This document shows positions 33,933 through 42,598 of a stretch of DNA of 64,000 bases, in pieces. A program made the position numbers and the translations under genes. A model generated the notes under the pieces. The model had not been told where the DNA came from. It searched no databases and saw nothing but the letters and a program-made list of their open reading frames with translations. Source of the stretch: Halobacillus massiliensis (GTDB taxonomy: Bacteria > Bacillota > Bacilli > Bacillales > Halobacillaceae). Numbering within the stretch: position 1 is the stretch's first letter; each line of letters starts with the position of its first letter. Location of the stretch: positions 4,064,541-4,128,540 of the forward strand of contig NZ_LT800499.1 in NCBI RefSeq assembly GCF_900166625.1. Direction: 5' to 3'.

Positions 33933-34095
33933 ATTCCGATTATCATGTGTGGAATAAAGCGGCTGGGAAATAACTCGCTTTCCGCGGGGAGCCGTTGAGC
34001 TAGCTCGTTACACTCGCGGATCTCACCTTGGCTCTTCTCCCTGCAGGAGTCTCGCCATTTCCCAGCCTCTTTATCATTAGTAATATAAACGGAAT
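33933..34095. repeat. element A, full-length copy
   Basis: About 163 bp bounded by ATTCCGATTAT and ATAAACGGAAT. The arms GGCTGGGAAAT and ATTTCCCAGCC pair over most of the element, with inner pairs between the GGTGAG/CTCACC and GAGCC/GGCTC parts and a central GAGCTAGCTC. This copy defines the element. Confidence 0.88.
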
Positions 34096-34146
34096 GCTGT
34101 AGTTTCAGTAACTGCTATTAAAGAAAATAATCTTTTCTTACTCTGT

Positions 34147-34315
34147 GTTCCGTTACTCCTAATAAACGCAAAGGGCCGGGGGAAACGGCGAGACTCCTAT
34201 GGGAGAGAAGAACAAGGTGAGATCCCGGAAGGCTTTAGCCTGAGGAAGCTCACCGTTCGCCCATGGAAAGCGAGTCTTTCCCCAGGCCCGTTACTCTAAT
34301 AAAAGCAAACGGAAC
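34147..34315. repeat. element B, full-length copy
   Basis: About 169 bp bounded by GTTCCGTTACTCC and CAAACGGAAC. It matches the B copy at 27836 and the inverted copy at 57856 closely, and follows A after a 51-bp spacer that is itself conserved at 58027-58076 (CTATTAA...AATCTTTTCTTACTC). Confidence 0.9.
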
Positions 34316-34326
34316 AGTGTTCACTT

Positions 34327-36042
34327 TTATAAAAATACACTTTTCTCGATTTCTTTCATCTGATAAAAATAGCCTCGTGCACCCATCAGTTCTGCAAAAG
34401 TTCCGTGTTCAACGATCTCGCCTTTGTCTACAACAATAATCTGGTCCATGTTCTCCAGACCAGCCAGCCGGTGGCTGACAAGCAAGACTGTATCTTCAGC
34501 TGCCTGATTGAAGATCTCCTCATAAAGTCCGCTTTCTGTTAAAGCATCAACAGATGAAGTCGGCTCATCTAAAATCCATAGACGTTCTCCCTTTAAGAGG
34601 GCACGTGCAATAGCTAACCGCTGCTTTTCTCCTCCTGAAAGGTTTTCTCCGCGCTCAAGAACTTCATCATCCAGTGAGAAGTGCTCCAACCTTACTTTCG
34701 TTAAGGCTTCCCTTAAATCAGAATCTGTCAGCCCTTCCGCGGCGATCTCTAAATTATCTTTGATGCTGCCGTAGAAAAAGTGATTTTCCTGAAGAACGAC
34801 ATTTGCTCGGCTCCAAAGATCTTCCCTATCCACAGCCTGAAGCGAAGTATCATTTATAAAAATTTCTCCATTTTCGATAGACTGAACTTTTAGTAAGGCT
34901 TGCAGGAGGGTGGATTTACCTGAACCACTCGCCCCGACAATCGCCGTTTTTGCACCTTTGGGAATGTATAAATGAACGTTTTTAAGGGCGCTTCTCGTCT
35001 CACCGGGAAATAACAGGGAGACATTTTTAAAAGTGATAGCTGGTGCTTTTCCCGCTTCCAGTCGAACGGGAGCTGCTGCTTCTGGTTCAGGCTGCTCTTT
35101 AACTACTGAGAACAAACGGCTGGACGCCCGGCGGCTGTCCTCATAATGGATAGGAAAAACAGCCATGGGCGTTGCATTTTCAAATACTGTTAAAGAAACC
35201 ATAACTAGCATCGCCAAAAATATTCCGTTTAGATTTCCTTCTGCAACAAGCCATGCACCCAAACCGAGCACTACCCAGGAGACAGTGAGTGATACCATCG
35301 TATTCGCCGAGTGGCTTAGGACGGAATGGAGACCCTCACGCTCTTGTTCATCGACATATTCTTTCGCCGTCCTGATCAAATTTTCTTCTTTCTGTTCAAG
35401 CTTTTGATAGATTTTCAAATCACGATAACCATACAAAAGCTCGGCTGCCTCGGTTGAAAGATTTCCCCTGCTTTCCCTAACCCGGGAGTTAAGGCGCTTC
35501 TGCCTTAAAGCAAAGAGTGCCGGAACTACAAAGCCGGTGAGCAGCAAACCCGCCAACAGCACAATTGCAATCGCCACTGAATAAAAGACAGTAAAAAAGA
35601 TGGTGCTTAAGAAAACAGCAGCAAGAACAATGGGAGGATAGAAAACTCTTAAGAAAAAGTTTTGCAGGCTTTCTACGTCCCCGACAATACGTGAAAGCAG
35701 ATCACCGCTTCGGTACTTTTGCAGTATTCCAGGAGCCAAAGGCTCTAGTTTTTCATAAAAAGACACGCGCAGATTACTTAAGATTGTAAAGGTAGCCCGA
35801 TGAGAAAAATATCGTTCAGCGTAACGGCTGGCCGCCCGGATAAATCCAAACATCTTCAATGTAGCGATCACGACGGTCAATGCATAAAGCGGCGGTGCAA
35901 AAGCTGCACGGGAAATTAAATAACCGCTCGATGCAAATAACCCGACAGCCGAAATTCCTGCTAAAAATCCAAATAGGATGGAAAGAAAGATATCTTTTTT
36001 CTCTAAGACGACGAGCCTAACTACTTCTCTTAATTCCTTCAT
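34327..36042 (-). CDS. cydC: thiol reductant ABC exporter subunit CydC
   Basis: A 571-aa half-transporter: six membrane helices in the first 300 residues, then an ATPase with Walker A GASGSGKST, signature LSGGEKQRLAIARALL and Walker B LWILDEPTSS. With CydD it exports cysteine/glutathione-type thiols or haem-related redox equivalents needed to assemble cytochrome bd. Its ATG overlaps the cydD stop by 4 bases. The usual partner genes cydA and cydB are not in this window. Confidence 0.92.
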   Translation of the reverse strand: MKELREVVRLVVLEKKDIFLSILFGFLAGISAVGLFASSGYLISRAAFAPPLYALTVVIATLKMFGFIRAASRYAERYFSHRATFTILSNLRVSFYEKLEPLAPGILQKYRSGDLLSRIVGDVESLQNFFLRVFYPPIVLAAVFLSTIFFTVFYSVAIAIVLLAGLLLTGFVVPALFALRQKRLNSRVRESRGNLSTEAAELLYGYRDLKIYQKLEQKEENLIRTAKEYVDEQEREGLHSVLSHSANTMVSLTVSWVVLGLGAWLVAEGNLNGIFLAMLVMVSLTVFENATPMAVFPIHYEDSRRASSRLFSVVKEQPEPEAAAPVRLEAGKAPAITFKNVSLLFPGETRSALKNVHLYIPKGAKTAIVGASGSGKSTLLQALLKVQSIENGEIFINDTSLQAVDREDLWSRANVVLQENHFFYGSIKDNLEIAAEGLTDSDLREALTKVRLEHFSLDDEVLERGENLSGGEKQRLAIARALLKGERLWILDEPTSSVDALTESGLYEEIFNQAAEDTVLLVSHRLAGLENMDQIIVVDKGEIVEHGTFAELMGARGYFYQMKEIEKSVFL

Positions 36043-37766
36043 CTCGCCTCCCCTCCCTGTTGAACAGAAACCATCTGCCGGTATTCGGGTACTTGGACGA
36101 TCAATTCATCATGTGTACCACTGCCAGCTAGTGTTCCATTTCGTAAAAACAAAATTTGATCAGCCTGCTGAATCGTATGCAGACGGTGGGCAACGGTAAT
36201 GACTGTCGATGATTGACCGAGCTCTTTCATAGACTGCTGCAGAATTTTTTCCGTATATAAGTCGAGCCCTGTCGTCGGTTCATCAAATAAGATGACAGAA
36301 GGACGTTTTAAGAAAGCACGCGCCAGCGCCACCCGCTGTTTTTCCCCGCCGGAAAGCCCTCTTCCTGCTTCGCCAATTGGTGTGTCATACCCCTTTTCCA
36401 GTGACTCGATCATAGAAGAAATCCCTGCTTTCTCTGCCGCTTCCTCCACTTGCTCCCTTGTCACGCCACTTGAGCCGATCGCTATATTATCTGCGATGGT
36501 CCCGGAAAATAAATAAGGGTGCTGGGAAATATAGCTGAGCTGGCCAAACCAGTCCTGTTCCCTGTAGGAAGAGAGCGGCTGGCCATTCACTCGGATCTCT
36601 CCGCATTTAAGCGGAGACAGTCCAGCCAGCAGATGGAGCAACGTTGTTTTCCCTGAACCTGTACGCCCGACGACAGCAACTTGGCTGTATGACGGTATCT
36701 GAGCATGTAATGACTGTAAAGCAAACCCTTCCTTCTTATAGGAAAAGCTTACGTCTTCCAACTCAATAGAAGGAGGCTGGTCATTTCGAAGCGGATGACT
36801 GCCCCACTCCACGGTCTGAGCCTCATTTTCCAGCTCTTCATTTATCTTCTGTGCTGCTACCATACTCCCCCGTCCTGTATGAAAAGCTGTTCCAGCATCT
36901 TTTAATACTTGATAAAATTCAGGAGCTAAAATCAAAATAAAGAAGGCGGAGAAGAACGAAATATTTTCATAGACGACAAGCCGGATGGCAATTTCCATAG
37001 CAATTAAGCCGATACTCAGCATCGAAATGAACTCAAGCATTAAGGAAGACACAAAGGCGACCTTTAGCACTTCCATCGTAGCGTCCCGAAACCCGAGACT
37101 GCTCTCTTCAATGAGCTGTCTCTGCTTACGAGCCCGGTTAAACAGCTTAAGAGTGGTCAATCCCTGAAGCGTATCAAGAAACCTTCCGGAAAAGGCAGCC
37201 ATTTTCTCAAGCTGTTCCTCAGATTTTTTCTTCGTCATTATCCCGATCAGCGCCATAAAAAAAGGAATTAAGGGTGCCGTGATAAGCATGAGCAGACCTG
37301 AAGTTAGATTCTGGGTAAATACTGCAATTAAGATGATCAGAGGAACGATTGACGTCTGGATCATTTGCGGGATATAGCTGCTGAAATAGCTGTCGACATC
37401 ATCTGCAGCATCCATCAGCACACTGATTTTACGACCAGACTGTCCCTTCATCGAAGCTTGCACTGTATTTTTGGCATATTTATTTAACAGGGATTTTCTG
37501 AACATGTTTTTAGCCTTGGATGCAAGCTTCACACCTGTCCGCCCTGAGCTATACATAAGGACAGCACGTAAAGCAAGAACAGCTGACAAGCCGCCCAAAA
37601 ACGGTAGTACATTTGAAAATGATTGATTATCTAAAAAAACACCCTCGATTACTGCAACAAAGTAATAAGCCTGTGCGATGATTGCAGCGCCCATAAGAAT
37701 GGCTGCAACGGTGAGTACAGTCACAGCAGAGCGCTGTGAGAAGGCTATTTTCCTAAGGTGCTTCAT
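36039..37766 (-). CDS. cydD: thiol reductant ABC exporter subunit CydD
   Basis: A 575-aa half-transporter with six predicted N-terminal helices and a C-terminal ATPase: Walker A GRTGSGKTT, signature LSGGEKQRVALARAF, Walker B VILFDEPTTG and the H-loop TVAHRL. It pairs with CydC and is required for bd-type oxidase maturation. The 4-base overlap with cydC shows tight coupling. A Rex operator lies 29 bases upstream of its ATG, so expression should rise when NADH is high (low oxygen). Confidence 0.93.
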   Translation of the reverse strand: MKHLRKIAFSQRSAVTVLTVAAILMGAAIIAQAYYFVAVIEGVFLDNQSFSNVLPFLGGLSAVLALRAVLMYSSGRTGVKLASKAKNMFRKSLLNKYAKNTVQASMKGQSGRKISVLMDAADDVDSYFSSYIPQMIQTSIVPLIILIAVFTQNLTSGLLMLITAPLIPFFMALIGIMTKKKSEEQLEKMAAFSGRFLDTLQGLTTLKLFNRARKQRQLIEESSLGFRDATMEVLKVAFVSSLMLEFISMLSIGLIAMEIAIRLVVYENISFFSAFFILILAPEFYQVLKDAGTAFHTGRGSMVAAQKINEELENEAQTVEWGSHPLRNDQPPSIELEDVSFSYKKEGFALQSLHAQIPSYSQVAVVGRTGSGKTTLLHLLAGLSPLKCGEIRVNGQPLSSYREQDWFGQLSYISQHPYLFSGTIADNIAIGSSGVTREQVEEAAEKAGISSMIESLEKGYDTPIGEAGRGLSGGEKQRVALARAFLKRPSVILFDEPTTGLDLYTEKILQQSMKELGQSSTVITVAHRLHTIQQADQILFLRNGTLAGSGTHDELIVQVPEYRQMVSVQQGGEAR

Positions 37767-37794
37767 ATAGTGCAGCTCCTCACTTTAATATCAT

Positions 37795-37812
37795 TAGTGA
37801 ATTATTTCACAT
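37795..37812. promoter_or_regulatory. Rex operator
   Basis: TAGTGAATTATTTCACAT matches the Rex consensus TTGTGAAATATTTCACAA at 15 of 18 positions and is nearly palindromic. Its place just before cydD fits redox (NADH/NAD+) repression as known for the B. subtilis cyd genes. Confidence 0.85.
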
Positions 37813-37981
37813 ACTAATTATAGTTTATTTTTTCACGTGTGAGAATCATTTTGATCCGTCTCTATCCATTTTATCAAACCTTTGGGCTTGTATTCTTTTT
37901 AATAAGGAAATAGGCACAAATTAATGAATGTTTTTCCATAACTTTCCCCATACTAGAACCACTTAGAAAGGACGTGTATCG

Positions 37982-39760
37982 ATGAAAAGACTCATTTGGT
38001 TTGCTATTTTTTCAGCTGCAGCTTTTATAAAGCTTGCCTTTGTCAGCCATCATCTGCTCTCTGAAATTTCAAAAGGAGCACTTCTAATTTCACTTAGCTT
38101 TTCGCTGATTGCCTTCAGTCTAATGTTCCTGTTTCAAAAATACTATTTCTGGTATGGTGCCGTTATTTCGCTGATCATCAGCTTTTATTGCTGGTCGTCT
38201 TATTTATATATGGATTATTTTCAGGCTCCGTTTTCTTCCTATGTTGCTTTACAAAGTTCTAATCTTTCCGGTATGTCAGAGAGTATTTTCGGGCAGATGA
38301 CGTGGTGGCATGTTCTGTTTTTTCTCGATGTCATTGTTTTAGCTTTAATTCTGCTGTACGATAGGTCAGCCGAACCGATGAAGCGCAGTTATAAACCTTT
38401 TACCGCCGTAATTGTCATGGCCCTTTTGTTGTTTTCATTAAAACCAATTTCCATGCAGATAAGCGGGAATGGCCACCTGCTCTTAAAAAAGTACACAGCT
38501 GACTCCTATTTAGCGAATTATGGCTTAATCGGCCACCAGGCGATCGACTGGGTTGAATTTTTCACCTCTCAGCAGATTTTAGAGCTCTCGGCCGCCGAAA
38601 AAGATAATATTAATGAAATGTTATCAAGTGAAGATTATGCAGTACCCCGGGAAGATCCGCTGCTTATGCCGGGGATTTTTGAAGGAAAGAACCTGTTGCT
38701 GATCCAGTTTGAATCCCTGCAGCAGTTCGTTATAGGCGAAAAGGTGAATGGAAAAGAGATTACCCCGAATTTAAATAAGCTCGTTTCAGCCGGCCTGTCT
38801 TTTTCGAATTATTACCCGCAGACAGCCGAAGGGAACAGTTCGGATGCTGAGCTGCTCGTTTTGAACAGCCTCTATCCTTTAAAAGAAGGCAGTACATTCT
38901 TTCGCTACCCAGCTGCTGAATATCCATCTCTTGCTAAACTTTTCAAAGAAAAAAACTATACAGCTGCCGCTTTTCACGGGGATGAAGGGTCATTTTGGAA
39001 TCGGAATTCGGTTTATCCTTCGATGGGATTCGATCGGTATTATGATATTACCGATTACACGAGCATAGAGGAAAATTCAATTGGAATGGGGCTTAGCGAT
39101 CAAGCATTTTTTGAACAGACTGCTGATCACTTACTTAAAATGAAGAAACCCTTTGCGGCCAGCCTGATTACACTGACATCGCATACTCCATTTGTGCTTC
39201 CTAAAGAAGAAAAGTTACTGGATGTTGGGGAAATTAGTGATACCCATCTCGGCCGTTATTTCGAAAGCATCCATTACACAGATCATTATTTAGGGGAGTT
39301 TATGAAAAAAATTGAAGAAAATGGTTTGCTGAAGGACACAGTAGTCGCTATTTATGGAGATCATAATGGTGTATTTAGAGAATCGAAGCAGGAAGTGGAG
39401 ACATGGAAAGGCACGTCGATCTCAGATGATGAGTGGCGGACAGATTATGTTCCTGTTCCATTAATTGTTTCCAGCCGCGACCTCCCAAATCCGCTGGTTA
39501 TAAAGGACGTAATGGGCCAGATCGATACAGCCCCTACTCTTCTTGACTGGTTCGGTTTTCCAGAGGGTGCGATGGCTGACAGCGCACTTGGTCATAATAT
39601 GAACCGCTATATGAACGAAGATGTTTTTCTTTTGCGAGGAGACTATGGAGAGAAGATTGTGATAACACAGGACAAAGAAGTTACAGATTATGCGCCTTAT
39701 CATTCGGAAGCCCTAAATGTTTCAGAACAGCTCATTAAGTCTAATTTTGCTCATAAATAA
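37982..39760 (+). CDS. LtaS-like lipoteichoic acid synthase family protein with Ser nucleophile
   Basis: A 592-aa enzyme: five N-terminal membrane helices (to about residue 155) and an extracellular alkaline-phosphatase-type domain. Landmarks of LtaS are kept: metal ligand Glu244 in IQFESLQ, FHGDEGSFWNRNSVYPSMGFDRYY, and YGDHNG. The nucleophile motif, normally QTGQGKTSD, reads QTAEGNSSD (280-288), so Ser286 replaces the usual Thr. Ser can act in related phospho- and sulfotransferases, so it may still work, but it differs from LtaS, YfnI, YqgS and YvgJ. It could polymerise or transfer glycerol phosphate or modify another lipid. AAAGGACG precedes the ATG. Confidence 0.87.
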   Translation: MKRLIWFAIFSAAAFIKLAFVSHHLLSEISKGALLISLSFSLIAFSLMFLFQKYYFWYGAVISLIISFYCWSSYLYMDYFQAPFSSYVALQSSNLSGMSESIFGQMTWWHVLFFLDVIVLALILLYDRSAEPMKRSYKPFTAVIVMALLLFSLKPISMQISGNGHLLLKKYTADSYLANYGLIGHQAIDWVEFFTSQQILELSAAEKDNINEMLSSEDYAVPREDPLLMPGIFEGKNLLLIQFESLQQFVIGEKVNGKEITPNLNKLVSAGLSFSNYYPQTAEGNSSDAELLVLNSLYPLKEGSTFFRYPAAEYPSLAKLFKEKNYTAAAFHGDEGSFWNRNSVYPSMGFDRYYDITDYTSIEENSIGMGLSDQAFFEQTADHLLKMKKPFAASLITLTSHTPFVLPKEEKLLDVGEISDTHLGRYFESIHYTDHYLGEFMKKIEENGLLKDTVVAIYGDHNGVFRESKQEVETWKGTSISDDEWRTDYVPVPLIVSSRDLPNPLVIKDVMGQIDTAPTLLDWFGFPEGAMADSALGHNMNRYMNEDVFLLRGDYGEKIVITQDKEVTDYAPYHSEALNVSEQLIKSNFAHK

Positions 39761-39762
39761 AA

Positions 39763-39792
39763 CAGCCCGCCTTATTTGGCCGGGCTGTTTTT
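39763..39792. terminator. bidirectional terminator
   Basis: AAACAGCCCG pairs with CGGGCTGTTT around a short loop, A and T runs flank it. It separates the LtaS-like and oxidoreductase genes, which converge, and overlaps the 3' end of the latter. Confidence 0.9.
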
Positions 39793-40791
39793 GAATGGCT
39801 GAAGATCCACTCTTCTTCTTTCATTCTCGGAAATAATGGCTCCTTCGTTTACTAATGTAAGATTTAAGGCATCTTCCACTGTTATTGTCGGCTCTTCCTC
39901 TTTTGAAATGGCGTATGCCCATTGTACCAGCGGCATTTGAAGGGGTTCAGGCATATCCTCAGGCTTGAACCATTCATTATTATTCAAATGAATACTTTTC
40001 ACACGGACTTCTTTTTGCTCAACGAGCAGGCTTCCTTCTGTACCATAAAGCTCCAGCTGAAAAGGACTGCCTGCTGAAACAAAACTCGTTTCAAGAATCC
40101 CAAGAGGCCCTGACTCATAATCTACAATTACGACCGCCTGGTCATCAATTCCCTCATGAAAAACCGGCTGCATTCTAGCTGTCACCGCTTGTGGTGTGCC
40201 GGCTAATCGGTTGGCTAGATAAATAGGATGAGCTCCCAGGTCAATAAAAGCTCCGCCGCCTGTCTGTTCTTTTTCAAAGAAATGCGGAGGCAGCCAACCG
40301 TCCGGGTGCTGCTCGGAAGAAACCGCACCATTATGGGCTGTGCGGCAGCGAATCATTGTAAGCTGCCCAAGCCATCCTTTGTCCAGCGCCTGCTGGGCAT
40401 ATAAATAATAGTCCTCCGTAAGCCTTGGAAGAGAAACCATCAGTTGAACACCCGCTTCTTCAACTTCCGCTAAAATTTCATTACATTCTTCTACCGTTAA
40501 AGCTAATACTTTTTCTGTGAAAATATGCTTCTTATTCCTGGCAGCAGCTACCATGACGTCTTTGTGGCTGCTCGTTGGCGTGTTGACGATGACTGCATCG
40601 ATTTCCGGATCACCTAATACGTTTTCTAAATCAGGGTCGAAAGAAACACCGAGCTCCTGTGCCCACTTTCTTCCCCGCTCTTCATCTTCGTCCCATATTA
40701 CATGTATTGAAAGATTTTCCTGATTCTGCGCTTGTTCAGCATAATCCACAGCATGCACATGCCACTTACTGAGAAGTGCTGTTTTTATCAT
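39772..40791 (-). CDS. Gfo/Idh/MocA family oxidoreductase
   Basis: A 339-aa NAD(P)-dependent sugar or inositol dehydrogenase-like protein. The N-terminal Rossmann part includes IWDEDEERGRKWAQELG and VIVNTPTSSHKDV; the substrate-side Lys lies in FTEKVLALTVEEC (usual EKP, here EKV). The C-terminal half has GGGAFIDLGAHPIYLANRLAG and GTEGSLLVEQ as expected. Substrate is unknown; the gene stands alone. Confidence 0.88.
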   Translation of the reverse strand: MIKTALLSKWHVHAVDYAEQAQNQENLSIHVIWDEDEERGRKWAQELGVSFDPDLENVLGDPEIDAVIVNTPTSSHKDVMVAAARNKKHIFTEKVLALTVEECNEILAEVEEAGVQLMVSLPRLTEDYYLYAQQALDKGWLGQLTMIRCRTAHNGAVSSEQHPDGWLPPHFFEKEQTGGGAFIDLGAHPIYLANRLAGTPQAVTARMQPVFHEGIDDQAVVIVDYESGPLGILETSFVSAGSPFQLELYGTEGSLLVEQKEVRVKSIHLNNNEWFKPEDMPEPLQMPLVQWAYAISKEEEPTITVEDALNLTLVNEGAIISENERRRVDLQPFKNSPAK

Positions 40792-40818
40792 AGTTAATCA
40801 CCCTGTCGCTGCAAATTT

Positions 40819-41012
40819 TTATAGAGAGGTTCTCTTCAACGTTTCTTTAAAGTCTTGGAAATCCTCCTTCTCCATCCACTCTTTATAGATCTCCTTCTCG
40901 TGCCCACCGGAAAAATAAACGAGTAGCCCATCGTTCACTTGCTTTACATTTTCTATATCTTCATACAGATTTTTTTAAATATAAATGGATAAGATTTGTA
41001 AAACAGCATCAT
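40819..41012 (-). pseudogene. small gene with a homopolymer frameshift
   Basis: Directly after the stop of the MBL hydrolase gene (TGA, GTG, ATG, ATG) a frame reads MLFYKSYPFIFKK and then runs into a stop. In the other frame the sequence continues LYEDIENVKQVNDGLLVYF and on to a stop at 40819 with good coding character. One more A in the A7 run (plus-strand T7 at 40970-40976) would join both into a protein of about 63 aa. I do not recognise the family. Ribosomal or polymerase slippage, gene decay or sequence error are all possible. Confidence 0.55.
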
Positions 41013-41015
41013 CAC

Positions 41016-41957
41016 TCAGCCTCTTTGCTTCTGAAAATAATCAGCAAGTCCCATAGAACATACTTCGATGTCCAGATCAATCACTTCATACACCGGATGA
41101 TCCTCTTGAATGGAGAAGCCTTTTAAGTAAGTATAAATCTTCTGCCTTAATCGTTCTTTTATCCCCTTAACTCCTTCATCCCTTTCTACAGCTTCCTCTG
41201 CTGCAGCCAGAAACTCAGGAATCCATGAAACTACTTGGTCAAAAGCAGATTCTGGCTCTTCAGACATTCCAAAATGCCCGAAGTACACTCGCTCCAGATC
41301 CAGCTCTCTAAATCGGTTAATCGACTGCTTCATAGCTTCAGGATCAAATTGATTTGGAGAAGTAGAAGGCAGATAGAAAGTTATACCTTCAATTTGGTGG
41401 TAACGAATGCCTGCTGTGTCTCCTGTAAAGACTCCCTTGCTTACAGGGTCATATATACCGATATGGTGTTTGGCATGGCCGGGTGTATCCAGGAAAGAAA
41501 GCGTGCACTCTGGTCCGGTTTGAAGCGTACTGCCATCTTCTTTAACGATTAACTTCTCTTCGGGAATTGGCAAAATTGGATCAAATAACTTATCGAAGTT
41601 ATCACCATATACAGCCCGGGCTCCTTGAATTAGTCGTGACGGATCGGCCAGATGCCTTTTACCGCGAGGATGAACAATCACTTCTGCCTCTGGACATTCC
41701 TTAAGCAGTAAACCGGCTCCGCCTGCATGGTCCAGATGAATATGAGTCAAAATAATATAGCGGACATCTTTTGGATCTAATTTTAAATCATTCAATCCTT
41801 CAATAATTCGAGGAACAGACATGCTTGGTCCTGTTTCTACCAGTGTAAGCTGCTGTTCATCAATAACGTATGTACCTGTTCTCCCCGGAACTCCAAGGTC
41901 AAAACCGTCAATTAAGTGAATGCGCTTACTTAAATCGATAGGATCTCTTTTTTCCAT
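41016..41957 (-). CDS. MBL-fold metallo-hydrolase
   Basis: A 313-aa metallo-beta-lactamase fold hydrolase. The metal motif HxHxDH is intact (THIHLDHAGG, His72, His74, Asp76, His77), with a further ligand in LDTPGHAKHHIGIYD and the Asp in FTGDTAGI. The glyoxalase-II-like order and the long helical C-terminus (FLAAAEEAVERDEGVKGI) resemble uncharacterised Bacillus hydrolases. A small gene follows directly behind its stop. Confidence 0.88.
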   Translation of the reverse strand: MEKRDPIDLSKRIHLIDGFDLGVPGRTGTYVIDEQQLTLVETGPSMSVPRIIEGLNDLKLDPKDVRYIILTHIHLDHAGGAGLLLKECPEAEVIVHPRGKRHLADPSRLIQGARAVYGDNFDKLFDPILPIPEEKLIVKEDGSTLQTGPECTLSFLDTPGHAKHHIGIYDPVSKGVFTGDTAGIRYHQIEGITFYLPSTSPNQFDPEAMKQSINRFRELDLERVYFGHFGMSEEPESAFDQVVSWIPEFLAAAEEAVERDEGVKGIKERLRQKIYTYLKGFSIQEDHPVYEVIDLDIEVCSMGLADYFQKQRG

Positions 41958-42076
41958 ACCTTCACCTCATCTTCTTTTCTTTCAAGTGTACTAGAAGATG
42001 GTGGATATTGTAAGTCATCTGCTAATTCTCACCCTTTATTTCCAGGTGAATATCCTGGTTATGAGGAGTGATATGT

Positions 42077-42415
42077 ATGGCAAACATAGCCAAAAAACCA
42101 ACTCACAAAGATATTAATAAATATAAATCTTTTCACGTGACGGCAACTATGGAAGACGGGACTTCCTTTGATGGTATTATTACCGACATAAATGGTGATG
42201 AAATTACATTTCTGAGAGGTGAGGATGTCACGGTAGATAAGCAGGGAAATGAAGCTGGCGGAGAAGAAAGAAAATATTATCCTTATGGCAATGGAAGCTG
42301 GCGATCCCGAAGATTTACAAAGGTGGTTGTACCATTAGCTGCATTGACGACTGTGAGCCACTATCCATACTCGACTCCATATTACCCGTATTTCCCTTAC
42401 TATCCTTATTACTAA
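42077..42415 (+). CDS. conserved hypothetical protein with Tyr/Pro-rich tail
   Basis: A 112-aa protein. The first 60 residues look like a small beta domain (HVTATMEDGTSFDGIITDINGDEITFLRG), resembling an LSM/SH3-type barrel. The end is unusual: YPYSTPYYPYFPYYPYY, alternating Tyr and Pro. Such tails occur in spore-coat or surface-associated small proteins of Bacillus, so a coat or matrix role is a guess. GAGGAG lies 8 bases before the ATG. No neighbouring partner. Confidence 0.7.
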   Translation: MANIAKKPTHKDINKYKSFHVTATMEDGTSFDGIITDINGDEITFLRGEDVTVDKQGNEAGGEERKYYPYGNGSWRSRRFTKVVVPLAALTTVSHYPYSTPYYPYFPYYPYY

Positions 42416-42598
42416 ATTCATTCTTTTTTTAAGGTTCATTTAGGTCTATCGACATATTCACTTAAAGCTTACAGGACGTGTGACATAATTATTTTTACAG
42501 AAATATTACGAATATAGGTTCATTTTTCTGAAAATTAGCGAAACTTCGATTTGTGTATGGTATCTTTATATGGAAACAAATTGAACAGGAGGAAAAAA

